This document shows, piece by piece, positions 1-9,730 of a stretch of 12,500 nt of DNA. The stretch's first letter is position 1. The number at the start of each line of letters is the position of its first letter. The stretch covers positions 108,540 to 121,039 of the forward strand of contig KV908626.1 in the NCBI GenBank assembly GCA_002005505.1, written 5' to 3'. The notes below the pieces were generated by a model. The model did no database searches, was not told the origin of the DNA, and was given only the letters and a program-made list of their open reading frames with translations. The stretch comes from Botryococcus braunii (taxonomy: Eukaryota > Chlorophyta > Trebouxiophyceae). Made by a program: the position numbers and the translations under genes.

Positions 1-446
1 GCGGTGCCCGCTGTGCACTGCAGTGTTGGAGACTGCAGTACAGCAGCTTTGTCCAGAGTGCAGGACCGTCTTGCTGTAGATCCCATATCGCAGCACTTCC
101 CGGAATTTATGAGGGAAGTGGTAGAGCTCTGGCAGGGCAAATGGGCGTGTCAGCTGCCCTTGGGACCCACTCCAGTCCTCCTGCTCTGCTTTCTTTCCTT
201 GGTTTCTTCCTTTCTGTTTTGTGTGTGTGTGTGTGGGGGGGGGGGGCAATTTAAACGCGGTTGGTCAGTGTGTGGATTTTGCATGGTGTATGTGGCATAC
301 AGGCACACATCGATGTGTCTCCAGAGACAAAGAGCTGCATGGTCAGCTTGTTGCTGTACGGTATGCGTACCTGCTGGCCTCTGAAAGTTGTATTTTCCCG
401 GGACTACCCCTGCTTGACCCTTAAGCCTGCAGTCCTTCGTGAGCGT
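1..446. other. No assignable gene; short open stretch at 4-180
   Basis: The plus strand is open from 4 to 384. The first ~50 codons (containing HFPEFMREVVELWQGKW) have mixed, protein-like composition, so an exon tail cut by the window start is possible. No family was recognised and no convincing donor seen. A (GT)n run followed by about twelve G lies at 220-246. Confidence 0.25.
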
Positions 447-671
447 ACATGCAGGCAAGTTCTTACAGGTGTACTGCAGGCAAGTTGTGACTGGTGTACT
501 TGCAGGCAAGTTCTTACAGGTGTACTGCAGGCAAGTTGTGACAGAAACAGGCAAGTTGTGACTGGTGTACTTGCAGGCAAGTTCTTTCAGGTGCACATGC
601 AGGCAGGTCGTGACAGGTGTACTGCAGGCAAGTTGTGACCGGTTTACATGCAGGCAAGTTGTGACAGGCAC
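447..671 (+). repeat. ~26-bp minisatellite, about nine copies
   Basis: Monomers are close to GCAGGCAAGTTGTGAC followed by AGGTGTACT. Two variants, GTTCTTACAGG and GTTGTGACTGG, alternate in the first copies, showing a 52-bp higher-order period. One copy is shortened (AGAAACAGGC). Open frames on either strand here come from the repeat and are not taken as genes. Confidence 0.9.
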
Positions 672-734
672 CCTGCATTGTACAGCCGTATGAAAGACCT
701 ACACACATCCACATTCCCTTTTCAAGAACCTGCC

Positions 735-1262
735 GCTGAACGGATATGCAGTGCGTACCGTACGACATACTAGTAGAACGGACGTGGGATGTGTACTATA
801 CGGCATGCTAGTCGAACGGTTATGCAGAATGTACCATACGGTAATTTAGTTGAAAGGATGTGCGGAGTGTACCGTACCGCATGCTAAGTGCACGGATATG
901 CGATGTGTACCATATGGCATGCTAGATGAACAGATGTGCGATGTGTCCCATGTGGCATGTTAATTGGATGCATGTGTGACATGTTCCGTACGGCATGCTT
1001 GCTGACGTCTATGTGCGGCATGTACTGTACGGGATGCAAGGAACGTACCGTACGGCACGCTAGCTGAACGAATGTGCACCATACACCGTACGGCATGCTT
1101 GTTGAACGCATGTGCGGCATGTGCCATATGGCCTGCTAGATGAATGAATGTATAGAAGAAAGTCTGGATGTATGGCATGTACCATACGGCATGCTAGTTG
1201 AACGGATGTGCGGCATGCATCATTTGGCATGCTAATTTTATGGATGTACGGCATGCTAGTTG
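735..1262 (+). repeat. ~40-bp degenerate minisatellite, about thirteen copies
   Basis: The consensus is near GTACCGTACGGCATGCTAGT plus TGAACGGATGTGCGGCAT. Each monomer holds short self-complementary words (CGTACG, GCATGC). Spacing is near 40 bp with two irregular monomers around 1031-1050 and 1140-1175. The several open frames on the minus strand are repeat translations. Confidence 0.88.
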
Positions 1263-2241
1263 GTTGGGCCTAGGCCATGAGCTGAGGGGCACGAAAGCAC
1301 ATGAATGCGCATGCTTTGCTTGAAGGTGTCGCCTGGAGCCCAGGTGGCTTGCGGCTTGGCCACACCATGAGAAATTAACTTGCGCCGAGCTATTGACATG
1401 CACAATTACAAGTGCAGCGTAAGAGATCTCAATGCACGCGTGTGAAGCGCCGACGATGGACGGTTGACCGTATGTACAGCACTACATATACTAGTACGGC
1501 ACCACATACGTATAAAGTAGCTAATTACCCACACCCCCCCCCCCCCTCTCCGGGAGGGGGCCTGGGAGGTGGGTAAGGGCGTCGGTGTCCTTTTATCCGT
1601 CCCCCCTAGGGCGGGACTATTCAGTTATGACATTTGACACAGACATATATGCGTAAGTTACATATTCTGCTATGTACAGTATCAGAGTGCGATTCCATAT
1701 GCGATTCCATGCATGTGTGACAGTGAGTACGCTTGAAACACCTGTACATTTAAGCATGATTATGAGCAGAGTGATCGCAGGTGGGCACTTTGTGAACGTG
1801 GTCAGGGCCGTGCTTGTGCATGCCTGCACGCAAACACACATGTGCACAGGGTATGGTAGATGCATAGCAGTGCCCTAGGGTGCAAGACATTTGGTCTTCT
1901 CGTTAGAAATGTTAGAAGCTGCTGCCGTGATGGACAGAGAAAAGATTATCTCCGAAATTGTATGGGACCGTGTGCACTGTTCCAGCGACCCTGGACGCAA
2001 ATGTATATGAAACCACGTGCAAGTGGCGAGCAACCCATATGCCAACAAAGTCGGCTTATTCCTGCAGTGCTTTTCTGCGAGCGTTTGCTACCATAGTGGG
2101 TGGTCATGCGCGTGGCTGCCCCGTGCTTAACCAAGCATCGACGTGAGCTTTGCAAAGCTAGCGATCTTCTCTAGCTTAGTTCCAGAGAAGTTCTATAGAG
2201 CCCTAGCTAGAACCCTTGCTTTTCCCTTTCGAATGCATTAT
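1263..2241. other. Unique DNA without a recognised gene
   Basis: No reading frame here resembles a known protein, and open frames are short and overlapping. A C-tract/G-tract foldback is at 1525-1576, with TTACCCAC pairing GTGGGTAA and C-rich against G-rich sequence inside. Confidence 0.5.
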
Positions 2242-2295
2242 ATAGTGCATTATTGAATGTTCGGGATGGTATACGAATCATCCCGAATGCACTAT
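2242..2295. repeat. Small foldback element
   Basis: ATAGTGCAT (2242-2250) is the inverted complement of ATGCACTAT (2287-2295). Inside it TTCGGGATG (2260-2268) pairs with CATCCCGAA (2279-2287). The left arm has about 9 unpaired bases between the two pairing blocks. The form suggests a miniature inverted-repeat element or a structured RNA; no target duplication was found. Confidence 0.55.
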
Positions 2296-2301
2296 GGGTG
2301 T

Positions 2302-2361
2302 GACGGTGACGTGTACACGTGCAGTGTGTCGTGTAAGCGACAGTGACGTGTACACACGTGA
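2302..2361 (+). repeat. Imperfect direct repeat with GTGTACAC palindromes
   Basis: GTGACGTGTACACGTG and GTGACGTGTACACACGTG occur about 40 bp apart, each built on the palindrome GTGTACAC. It is probably local tandem duplication. Confidence 0.5.
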
Positions 2362-2411
2362 CTAGCGCAATGCATCACCGACGGGACAGATTTGTTGTGT
2401 TTTGCCCACAG

Positions 2412-2537
2412 GCCGTCTCAGAGTCTGCTGTCAGTCCCTGCTCTAAGAAACGACTGATACCAGACACAACAGAAAAGACAATTTTGCAGTACTTCGTTAC
2501 TGAACAACAGCAAATCCGGGGCTTGAAAATGCGATGA
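2412..2537 (+). other. Possible terminal exon, unrecognised
   Basis: A fair acceptor (TTTTGCCCACAG ending at 2411) is followed by 41 open codons and TGA, with mixed composition (segment KTILQYFVTEQQQIRGLKMR). No family was recognised and no partner exon or poly(A) signal identified. It may be a remnant of a repeat or chance. Confidence 0.2.
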
Positions 2538-2643
2538 AGGAGGATGCCCCAAAAACATATGAACATGCCCGTACACGCTTGGGTTGAGTGTGCAGTGTGT
2601 GGTCTCGAAAGCAAGAGGCACTTCGGGAAGAAATTTTGCTTAG

Positions 2644-2716
2644 AGATAAGATAAGATCTTCTGAGCTAGCAATATTGTAGATAAGTTAAGATATTCTGAG
2701 TAAACAATATTCTGAG
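2644..2716 (+). repeat. ~36-bp tandem duplication, two copies
   Basis: GATAAGATAAGATCTTCTGA and GATAAGTTAAGATATTCTGA start matching units, each continuing into a CAATATT word. A partial third copy of AATATTCTGAGT follows. It directly precedes the long hairpin. Confidence 0.65.
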
Positions 2717-2724
2717 TTACATTT

Positions 2725-2908
2725 ATGCAGGGCCCGGGCTGCTCTTGAACTTGATCATGAATGATGGTTCTGGCTCAAAAGGTATGCGGTAGCACCACAT
2801 ATTTCATGTAGCATGCATGGTGCTGCATGAAATGTGTGGTGCTACCGCATACCTTTTGAGTCATAACCATCATTTATGATCAGGTTTCGAGGGCAGCCCG
2901 GGATGCAT
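2725..2908. repeat. Long near-perfect hairpin (MITE or small-RNA precursor candidate)
   Basis: The two arms of ~80 nt are inverted copies. CCCGGGCTGC (2733-2742) pairs with GCAGCCCGGG (2893-2902). CTCAAAAGGTATGCGGTAGC on the left pairs with its near-exact complement on the right, and CATTTCATG-type sequences flank the small loop near 2815. Only scattered mismatches interrupt the stem. ATGCA/TGCAT form the outermost match. No clear target-site duplication was seen. It may be a foldback transposon remnant or a MIRNA-like transcript; the sequence does not decide. Confidence 0.75.
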
Positions 2909-3270
<362 letters not shown>

Positions 3271-3405
3271 CTAGAAATCAAGGGGGGGGGGTGAGATGGG
3301 AGATGAACAGCCAAGGCCAGCTATGAATTTCTGATGAACTCGTGGCTAATGTCGAAATTGGGGAAAAGGGGGGGTGGGGAAGAAAAGAGTTTGGTATGGG
3401 ACAAG

Positions 3406-3485
3406 TCACAATTGCGTGATTCGAACACGCGCCCTCTCGGACCAGCGTCTGAAGCTGGCGGCTTAGACCGCTCGGCCAAGTTGCC
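3406..3485 (-). tRNA. tRNA-Leu (CAG)-like, module A, probably decayed
   Basis: It is an 80-nt homologue of the intact copies with anticodon CAG in loop TTCAGAC, intact CCAGC/GCTGG stem, A box and B box. The acceptor is damaged: GGCAACT faces AATTGTG, giving a G-G clash at the first pair and a C-A clash at the sixth. The variable arm and base 38 region also carry changes. A TATA-like CTATATTTA is kept 30-38 nt upstream, but the CAA motif is absent. It could still be transcribed, but poor processing or charging is expected. Confidence 0.6.
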
Positions 3486-3954
3486 CTTTACCGGATACTG
3501 ACGGGAACAGTCTGTAAATATAGTGTGACTACAGACAGTACGATTCGTTTTGCGTTCTGCTTGAAGTCGCTTGCTGAGGAGCATGCTTTGGATGACTGTG
3601 CCTGGGCATCTGCAATCAACCCTTTATAGTTACCAGTTACATGTCTACATATATCAAAGTGGCAAATAGGCCGGTTATGTTGGTTGTAACGACTACCCAT
3701 TAGATCAATTGGTAGGTACAAAAATTATGGGCGTGTAAGTGTCTTTTTGTATACATTTAAGTAGTATAACGTTGATTGCTCATGCCCAATCATTCAAATG
3801 CATGCTGCGATCTCAATGCTTGACGCACTGTACTGCCTACAGTTTGAACTTCATATTGCAACAATGGTGAGTCTGCTCCCAACAGACTGATTCCATGAAT
3901 TGTTAGGACAGCTGGATGGCCCATGGGTGTCCGTAGACCGTCCTTGCTCCACTC

Positions 3955-4000
3955 ATGGACAAATGTTCGGATGATGAATCTGGGATCTGCACAGCAACAT
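3955..4000 (+). pseudogene. Highly diverged relic of SNU114 exon 1 (module A)
   Basis: The leader TCCGTAGACCGTCCTTGCTC with CCACTCATGGA lines up with the leader of the true exon 1. After the ATG, ...TGTTCGGATGATGAAT... corresponds to ...TCCTTGTATGATGAGT.... The GNYIGP part is lost and no donor at the expected place is seen. The same diverged form occurs at 7700, so it was already diverged before the second duplication. Confidence 0.6.
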
Positions 4001-4226
4001 GCACGTGGCTGATAGAACTGGTTGCCGTACAGTTGCCACGTCAACGTTAATGCTTATGTAGCAACACAGCAAGGCGGCAATGCTGCAGTAGCAGTGTCGC
4101 ACCATGAGAGAAGGGTAGGGGGCATTCGTGAAAGACAGCAGACATTAAGTGGCTCAGTATGCTGTTTAATTAAGTTTATAAACAACCTTCTCCTGGATGA
4201 CCAACCTTGGCAGGCCCTAATAATAA

Positions 4227-4603
<377 letters not shown>

Positions 4604-4632
4604 GAAAGACAGTTCTTGATGAACGAGGCCTG

Positions 4633-4661
4633 CCCCCCCCCCCCCCCCCCCCAAAAAAAAA
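4633..4661 (+). repeat. Poly-C/poly-A tract
   Basis: Twenty C are followed by nine A. A related C-run plus A-run recurs at about 4843-4870, just before tRNA B. Confidence 0.9.
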
Positions 4662-4875
4662 TTAAATGCCCGAAACCAATCCCTGAATGACCATGGTTGC
4701 ACCCAATGCAGGCCCTACAGACAAAAGACGTTTCCTTCCGCCCCCCACCCCTTTCCCCCCAAATGTCCGAAAGCAATTGCTGGATGACCAACCTCTGCAG
4801 GCCCTACAAACAAAAGATACTTCCTGAATGAACGAGGCCCTCCCCCCCCCCCCCCCCAAAAAACAAAAATGTACC

Positions 4876-4880
4876 AAAAA
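4876..4880 (-). terminator. Pol III T-run downstream of tRNA-Leu B
   Basis: TTTTT on the minus strand begins 23 nt past the 3' end of the tRNA. A second TTTTT lies at 4865-4869 as a possible back-up. Confidence 0.45.
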
Positions 4881-4902
4881 TGAATTATTTCGATACATTG
4901 AG

Positions 4903-4982
4903 TGACAACTGCGTGATTCGAACACGCGCCCTTTCGGACCAGCGCCTGAAGCTGGCGCCTTAGACCGCTCGGCCAAGTTGCC
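4903..4982 (-). tRNA. tRNA-Leu (CAG), module B, intact
   Basis: It has the same 80 nt as the copy at 8122-8201: CAG anticodon in loop TTCAGGC, type II variable arm, complete A and B boxes, and discriminator A. Its own upstream region keeps CTATATGTA 30-38 nt before the gene and a CAA motif at -9 to -7. A TTTTT run (4876-4880) lies 23 nt downstream, so it looks transcribable. The adjoining SNU114 exon copy is mutated while the tRNA is unchanged, which suggests selection or gene conversion acting on the tRNA. Confidence 0.92.
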
Positions 4983-5011
4983 CATGTGTTGCAACCCACC
5001 CGAATTCTGTG

Positions 5012-5020
5012 TACATATAG
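5012..5020 (-). promoter_or_regulatory. TATA-like upstream element of tRNA-Leu B
   Basis: CTATATGTA on the minus strand ends 30 nt before the tRNA 5' end, at the same spacing as in the other three modules. Confidence 0.5.
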
Positions 5021-5245
5021 CCTTGGATGGGCAGTACAAAATGGTACTGCTGTGTGCCTTGAGGACTCAGCATATTTTGAATGATTGCGCAATGCCGTCT
5101 ACAATCATCACTATTTCAATTTTGTGCTATTTAGTAAGATTTTAGGGTAAGTCAATGTTGGATACGTATCTCAGTATACTTTCCTTCAGACAGCGTGATA
5201 GCAGAACCGCCGGCTGCGTGCCCATAGCCTGCCGTTGCGCCACTC

Positions 5246-5308
5246 ATGGATGAATCCTTGTACAATGAGTTTGGAAACTACATTGGACCTAATCTTGGGA
5301 GTGATTAG
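5246..5308 (+). pseudogene. Duplicated SNU114 exon 1 with terminal stop (module B)
   Basis: This is a 21-codon copy of the SNU114 first exon, reading [20 protein letters not shown] then TAG. Compared with 8449-8511, two Asp codons became Asn and the last codon AAG became TAG, directly before the GT donor (GTTCGG). The sequence upstream of the ATG and the first ~70 bp of intron 1 are also copied, to about 5382, so this is a genomic duplication and not a retrocopy. Splicing onto exon 2 would give a peptide stopped at codon 21. Confidence 0.88.
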
Positions 5309-5484
5309 GTTCGGCCTCCCATCCTGCTGAACCGCGGAGAGGAACACGTGTCGAGGAGCAAAATCATGGGCTTACTTGCGTCCTAGACCGCACCCGGTAC
5401 AAGGAGTGCTACCACAACGTGTGAGCCCGCATCGCGCAACGCCGCCTCTACCCCGAGAGGTACAGCCCACATGGGCCCCATGTG

Positions 5485-5672
<188 letters not shown>

Positions 5673-6299
5673 CTCCACCTCCCTCCCGCCCTCTCCCCAA
5701 GTCTCCCTCGACATGTGCATCTCTTGAAACGTCCCTCAGAGACTCGGTGGTCTCCAAGGCGTTGTTTCCTCCTCCTCGGCTCTATCATCGATCACCACCG
5801 TCGAGGTGTTGGGCATGGCAACACTTGCCACAGACATAGATTGGGTCCGGAAGCAGGCCCCCACCCTGGGGATGCAAGCGGGCCCCCTCCCTGTGTCAGG
5901 GAGATCCACAAATATGTGGACTCCATGTGACTGATGGGATTGTTGCTCCGCTCTAATAAACTCAGGCCATCTCAGGAGAGCGCCTAGCGGAGCCCGCCAC
6001 TTGGTGGAGGCAGTGTCCACATGGCCGAGGAATAGTGTTGGCAAATTGCCCCATGGGGCCCATGTGACTTTCCAACTGTACCGCTCTTGGGGGTGTAAGG
6101 CGTCCACTGAAGACATGGCCGTTTGCTGAGGAACCTTCTGGCAGCGTGACGTCAAGTGTATAAGTCTTGAGCAGGACAATTTTGTTGAGCCCGTGGTGAT
6201 AAAGGCCCATCTGGCTGCCTAGCACAGGGATGCCCATGGCGCCACATAGCAGCCAAGCCATTGAAAGCGGTAGATTGGAAAACAAATGGCCAAATAAGC

Positions 6300-6358
6300 C
6301 GAAAAAATAAAAGCAACAAAAAACAACACACAAAACAAAACAGCAACAAAACAAAACA
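6300..6358 (+). repeat. A-rich (CAAAA)-type simple repeat
   Basis: Low-complexity sequence with repeated AACAAAACA words. It is the source of the hydrophobic F/C-rich minus-strand translation here, which is not taken as coding. Confidence 0.7.
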
Positions 6359-6506
6359 TCGCGTTTATGGATGTGCATGGCATGGTAGGGGATAGACAGG
6401 TAAGCTAGATTCTGAGGTAGTGTTAAGGGCCTTAGAAGGATTGAGACAGAGCTTCCAACTTTTTTGTCCCGACTTTCTTCTATTGCATTCAGGGGTTTCC
6501 TTTGCA

Positions 6507-6762
6507 GCATTTTCCTATATAAAGCCTGTGGGCGTGTTGGATGAGCAGGGGCCAGGCAGCCGGGACTTGGTGAGAGTCAACACCACACATCGACAAGGAC
6601 AGGTTTCGGAAGGCCATACAGAGCTGCCCCATCCTGCTGTCTGACTGGCTGAAAGATCATGAGATGGAGGATGAGGTGGAGGAGCCCCATCCCGATCTCC
6701 CGCAGGACGCCTCGCTTGCGAGGCCTGTGGTGCTTGCCGGAAAAGACCCCACACTCATGTAA
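6507..6762 (+). other. Possible exon pair of an unrecognised gene
   Basis: A good acceptor (GGTTTCCTTTGCAG, ending 6506) precedes a stretch open in the third frame to a donor-like TTG|GTGAGA at 6570/6571. Separately, 6574-6762 is open and ends in TAA. Its segment IDKDRFRKAIQSCPILLSDW has the pattern of an EF-hand exit helix, and an acidic tail follows. No start codon or partner exons were identified and no family is assigned. The TATATAAA at 6517-6524 could instead be a TATA box. Confidence 0.25.
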
Positions 6763-6768
6763 GCCCCC

Positions 6769-7006
<238 letters not shown>

Positions 7007-7122
7007 AGCCTAAAAAGGGGCGGGGGAGAAAGATGAAGAGCCAGGGCCAGCTTCGAATTTACCTGTGCGTTAATGCGGGGGGAAAAATAACGAGAAAAGA
7101 AAAGAAATAGAAAGTCACCAAA

Positions 7123-7194
7123 TGACAACTGCGTGATTTGAACACGTGTCCTTTCGGACTGGCGCGTGAAGCTGGCGCCTTTGGCCAAGTTGCC
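7123..7194 (-). pseudogene. tRNA-Leu pseudogene, module C (D loop deleted)
   Basis: It is homologous to the other three tRNAs but 8 nt shorter. The deletion removes most of the D loop and with it the A box. The anticodon loop reads TTCACGC, so the anticodon would be CAC, and two pairs of the anticodon stem no longer match (CCAGC against GCCAG). The B box has an extra change. The acceptor (GGCAACT/AGTTGTC) is intact. It is a non-functional relic of the Leu gene, not a tRNA-Val. Confidence 0.85.
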
Positions 7195-7699
7195 CTTCTC
7201 GTGAAATTAACGGGAACAGTCTGTATATATAGTGTAATTGCAGACAGTACGATTCGTTTTGCATTTTGCTTGGGTTCCCTTACTGCGCAGCATGCTTTGG
7301 ATGACTGTGCCTGGGCATATGCATCTGCAATCAGAGCCTTACCACTACATGTCTACATTTAAGTACGTGGTAAATATGCTGTTTATGTTGGTTGTAATGA
7401 CTACCTATTACATAAATAGGGAGGCATATATATTAAGGCGTGTAAGTGCCTATTTGTATACTTGGATGTGGTATAGCGTTAATTGCTCATGGACATGCAC
7501 AATCATCCAAACGCATGATTCATGAGCAATCCAAGCGACCTCAAGACGGAATGCTAAGCAAAGTGTACTGCCTGCTGTTTGACCTTCATACTGCAATAAT
7601 TGGTAACTATGCTTCCAACAGAATGATTCCATGAATCTTGATCAAATGTAGGACCGCTGGCTGGTTCCTGGGTGTCCGGAGCCCGTCCTTGCTCCACTC

Positions 7700-7742
7700 A
7701 TGGACAAGTGTTCGATGATGAATATTTCAACTACATAGCATG
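7700..7742 (+). pseudogene. Diverged relic of SNU114 exon 1 (module C)
   Basis: The stretch CCACTCATGGACAAGTGTTC, then GATGATGAATATTTCAACTA, aligns with the true exon's ATGGATGAATCC... and GATGAGTTTGGAAACTACAT. A net one-base deletion shifts the frame and TAG follows at the ACATAG. It matches the relic at 3955 more closely than exon 1, with the same downstream GCATGCACGTGG. Confidence 0.65.
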
Positions 7743-7802
7743 CACGTGGCAGAATAGAACTAGTTGCCGCGCAGTTGCCACATCAACGTTAATCCATATG
7801 TG

Positions 7803-7887
7803 GCAACGCGGCAAGGCGACAATGCTGCAGTAGCAATGTCGCACCAACACAGCAAGGCGACAATGCTGCAGTGGCAATGCCGCACCC
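7803..7887 (+). repeat. 41-bp tandem duplication
   Basis: GCAAGGCGACAATGCTGCAG occurs at 7811 and again at 7852, with matching AATG.CGCACC tails. The homologous site in the first block (about 4070-4110) has a single unit, so this arose after the block duplication. Confidence 0.8.
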
Positions 7888-7921
7888 TTTTTTTTTTTTT
7901 TTTTTTGGGGGGGGGGGGGGG
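7888..7921 (+). repeat. Poly-T/poly-G junction tract
   Basis: Nineteen T are followed immediately by fifteen G. The homologous place in module A (about 4112-4121) shows only AGGGTAGGGGG, so the tract grew or was inserted in module C. Confidence 0.9.
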
Positions 7922-8092
7922 AGAACTTGTGAAAGACAGCTGACCTTAACTGGCCCAATTTGATGTGTAAACACCTAACTCCTGGATGACCAACCAGTTC
8001 AAGCCCTACGAACAAAAGATTCTTCTTGAATGAACGAGGACTGTCCCCCCCTTCCCCCCTCCTTTACTAATGAGACCTCCCCTCGCATCCCC

Positions 8093-8097
8093 AAAAA
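8093..8097 (-). terminator. Pol III T-run downstream of tRNA-Leu D
   Basis: Five T on the minus strand lie 25-29 nt beyond the tRNA 3' end, a length and distance that can terminate RNA polymerase III. The short TTTT-type runs between it and the tRNA are weaker. Confidence 0.45.
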
Positions 8098-8121
8098 TGA
8101 AATTTTATACCATTTTGGGAG

Positions 8122-8201
8122 TGACAACTGCGTGATTCGAACACGCGCCCTTTCGGACCAGCGCCTGAAGCTGGCGCCTTAGACCGCTCGGCCAAGTTGC
8201 C
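8122..8201 (-). tRNA. tRNA-Leu (CAG), module D, intact
   Basis: It decodes CUG leucine codons. On the minus strand the parts fit a type II tRNA. The acceptor GGCAACT pairs with AGTTGTC (one G-U). The D arm holds the A box TGGCCGAGCGG. Anticodon stem CCAGC/GCTGG closes loop TTCAGGC with anticodon CAG. An 11-nt variable arm (TCCGAAAGGGC) and T arm GCGTG-TTCGAAT-CACGC with a canonical B box follow, and the discriminator is A, as leucine tRNAs need. There is no intron and CCA is not encoded. The 80 nt are identical to the copy at 4903-4982. It is transcribed away from SNU114. Confidence 0.93.
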
Positions 8202-8448
8202 CTTGTGCGAAAATTAAGAAGAATCCAGCATACATATAGCGCGATTCAAGCAGTACAAACGGTACGGCATGTGCCTTGAGGTCTCAGCATATATTGGATG
8301 ATGGTGGAACGTCGTCTGCAATCACCATAATTTCACTATTGTGCGATTTGCTACGATTCTAGGGTTACTCCATGTTGGATACTTTCCTTCGGACAGCGTG
8401 ATCGCAGAACCGCCGGCTGCGTGCCCGTAGCCCGCCGTTGCGCCACTC
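8202..8448. promoter_or_regulatory. Divergent promoter interval between tRNA-Leu D and SNU114
   Basis: Only 247 bp separate the 5' end of the minus-strand tRNA from the SNU114 start codon. The minus strand carries CTATATGTA 30-38 nt upstream of the tRNA and CAA at -4 to -2, both features of plant-type Pol III upstream promoters. The last ~60 bp before the ATG (core CCGTAG...TTGC.CCACTCATGGA) is recognisable in all four modules, consistent with a 5' UTR or core promoter for SNU114. No TATA box for the protein gene is evident. Shared regulation is an inference from spacing. Confidence 0.55.
8230..8239 (-). promoter_or_regulatory. TATA-like upstream element of tRNA-Leu D
   Basis: The minus strand reads CTATATGTA, lying roughly 30-38 nt before the first base of the tRNA. 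The same position is TATA-like in modules A (3515-3523), B (5012-5020) and C (7224-7232), while neighbouring bases differ. Plant tRNA genes commonly carry a TATA-like element near -30. Confidence 0.5.
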
Positions 8449-9643
8449 ATGGATGAATCCTTGTATGATGAGTTTGGAAACTACATTGGGCCTGATCTTG
8501 GGAGTGATAAGGTTTGGGCCTCCATCCTGATGGACCACGGAGAGGTGTCGAGGAGCAAGATCATGGAGCTGCTTGCGTGGTTGTCTAAAGTTCCCAATCT
8601 CCGAAATCGTACATGCTAAGTTGCCTTAGTAACTTTTGGCATAATTTGCCTGAATAGTTAATTATTGATTTGTCTACATTATGCAGCTCTTCATGATTTG
8701 CATGTCTTGTTGATTGACCCTACGCAAGCAGAGGAAGTCGTGCCAGGCTCCGGGAGTTGAGAAGCATATGGTATTTATCTTGTTTCTGTATTTGGTTGTT
8801 TTTCCGTGATTTGGCAGTTCAAGCTCACATGCAAAGTTCACATGAAGTACTGTAGGAGGGCACCGAAATCATTGGAACCTTTCCTAGATTTGGCAGCAAG
8901 GGAGCTTTGCTATTCCTTGCTCGTGAAGCGGGGGTACTGGAGGCGTTTATGCCACGCCTGCGTCCGCTGGGCTGATGTCAACGGCTGTGTGTGAGCAGTG
9001 GGTCCCGAAAATAGCAAGAGGGTGTCTGTCCCGCAGGACGATGATTCCGAGGAGGAGCAGGAAGATGAGGACGAAGAGATGGAGGATGCTGAGCGTGCAG
9101 CAGATGCCAGGATGGCTATGACCATGAACGGAGGGCAAGACATCGGGGAGGAATACGATGACGACGAAGACCCTGCCAACGCAGTGGTCCTTCATGAGGA
9201 CAAAAAGTATTACCCCACAGCAGAGGAAGTGTATGGCGGTGAGACGGAGACTTTGGTCATGGAGGAAGATGCTCAGCCCTTGGAGGTGCGAGGCTTCGCG
9301 TGTAGCCATGCCCTGAGATGCTTATGTGGTTTCATCCCACATGGAATTGTGCAGGCTTGTACAGATCATGCATTATACAGACCATGCGCGGATCTTTTGT
9401 GGGTTGTTGTCAATCTGTGACACCAAATGATGTGGCAAATCACGGTCCACCAGAGACAAGGCGCAGGCTCTACAGATGACGTGTAACCGAATCATGCCAT
9501 GTTAAGGCTGCGTTGATAGTACCCAAAATTGAGGAAGCTTAGGATCGGCTGCAATCAGGGAGTGGTGGTTTGGTACTGGTGACCCACGGATTAGAGACGC
9601 TCATACAAGCGGGCGCGCGCGCGCGCACACACACACGCACACG

Positions 9644-9730
<87 letters not shown>

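Noticed and set aside
447..1262. CRISPR-like array
   Set aside because: Monomers are contiguous tandem repeats without unique spacers, and the context is eukaryotic.
1617..2155. Several 60-80-residue frames in the unique region
   Set aside because: Short, overlapping on both strands, with no family resemblance or gene context.
5246..5382. Second functional SNU114 gene start
   Set aside because: A stop codon ends the copied exon at codon 21 and no copy of exon 2 follows before the insert.
5736..6179. 147-residue minus-strand open frame as a gene
   Set aside because: Composition is mixed but no family is recognised, another frame of similar length overlaps, and no splice or promoter context was found.
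7123..7194. Functional tRNA-Val with anticodon CAC
   Set aside because: The D loop and A box are deleted and the anticodon stem has two mismatches; flanks show it is a decayed tRNA-Leu copy.
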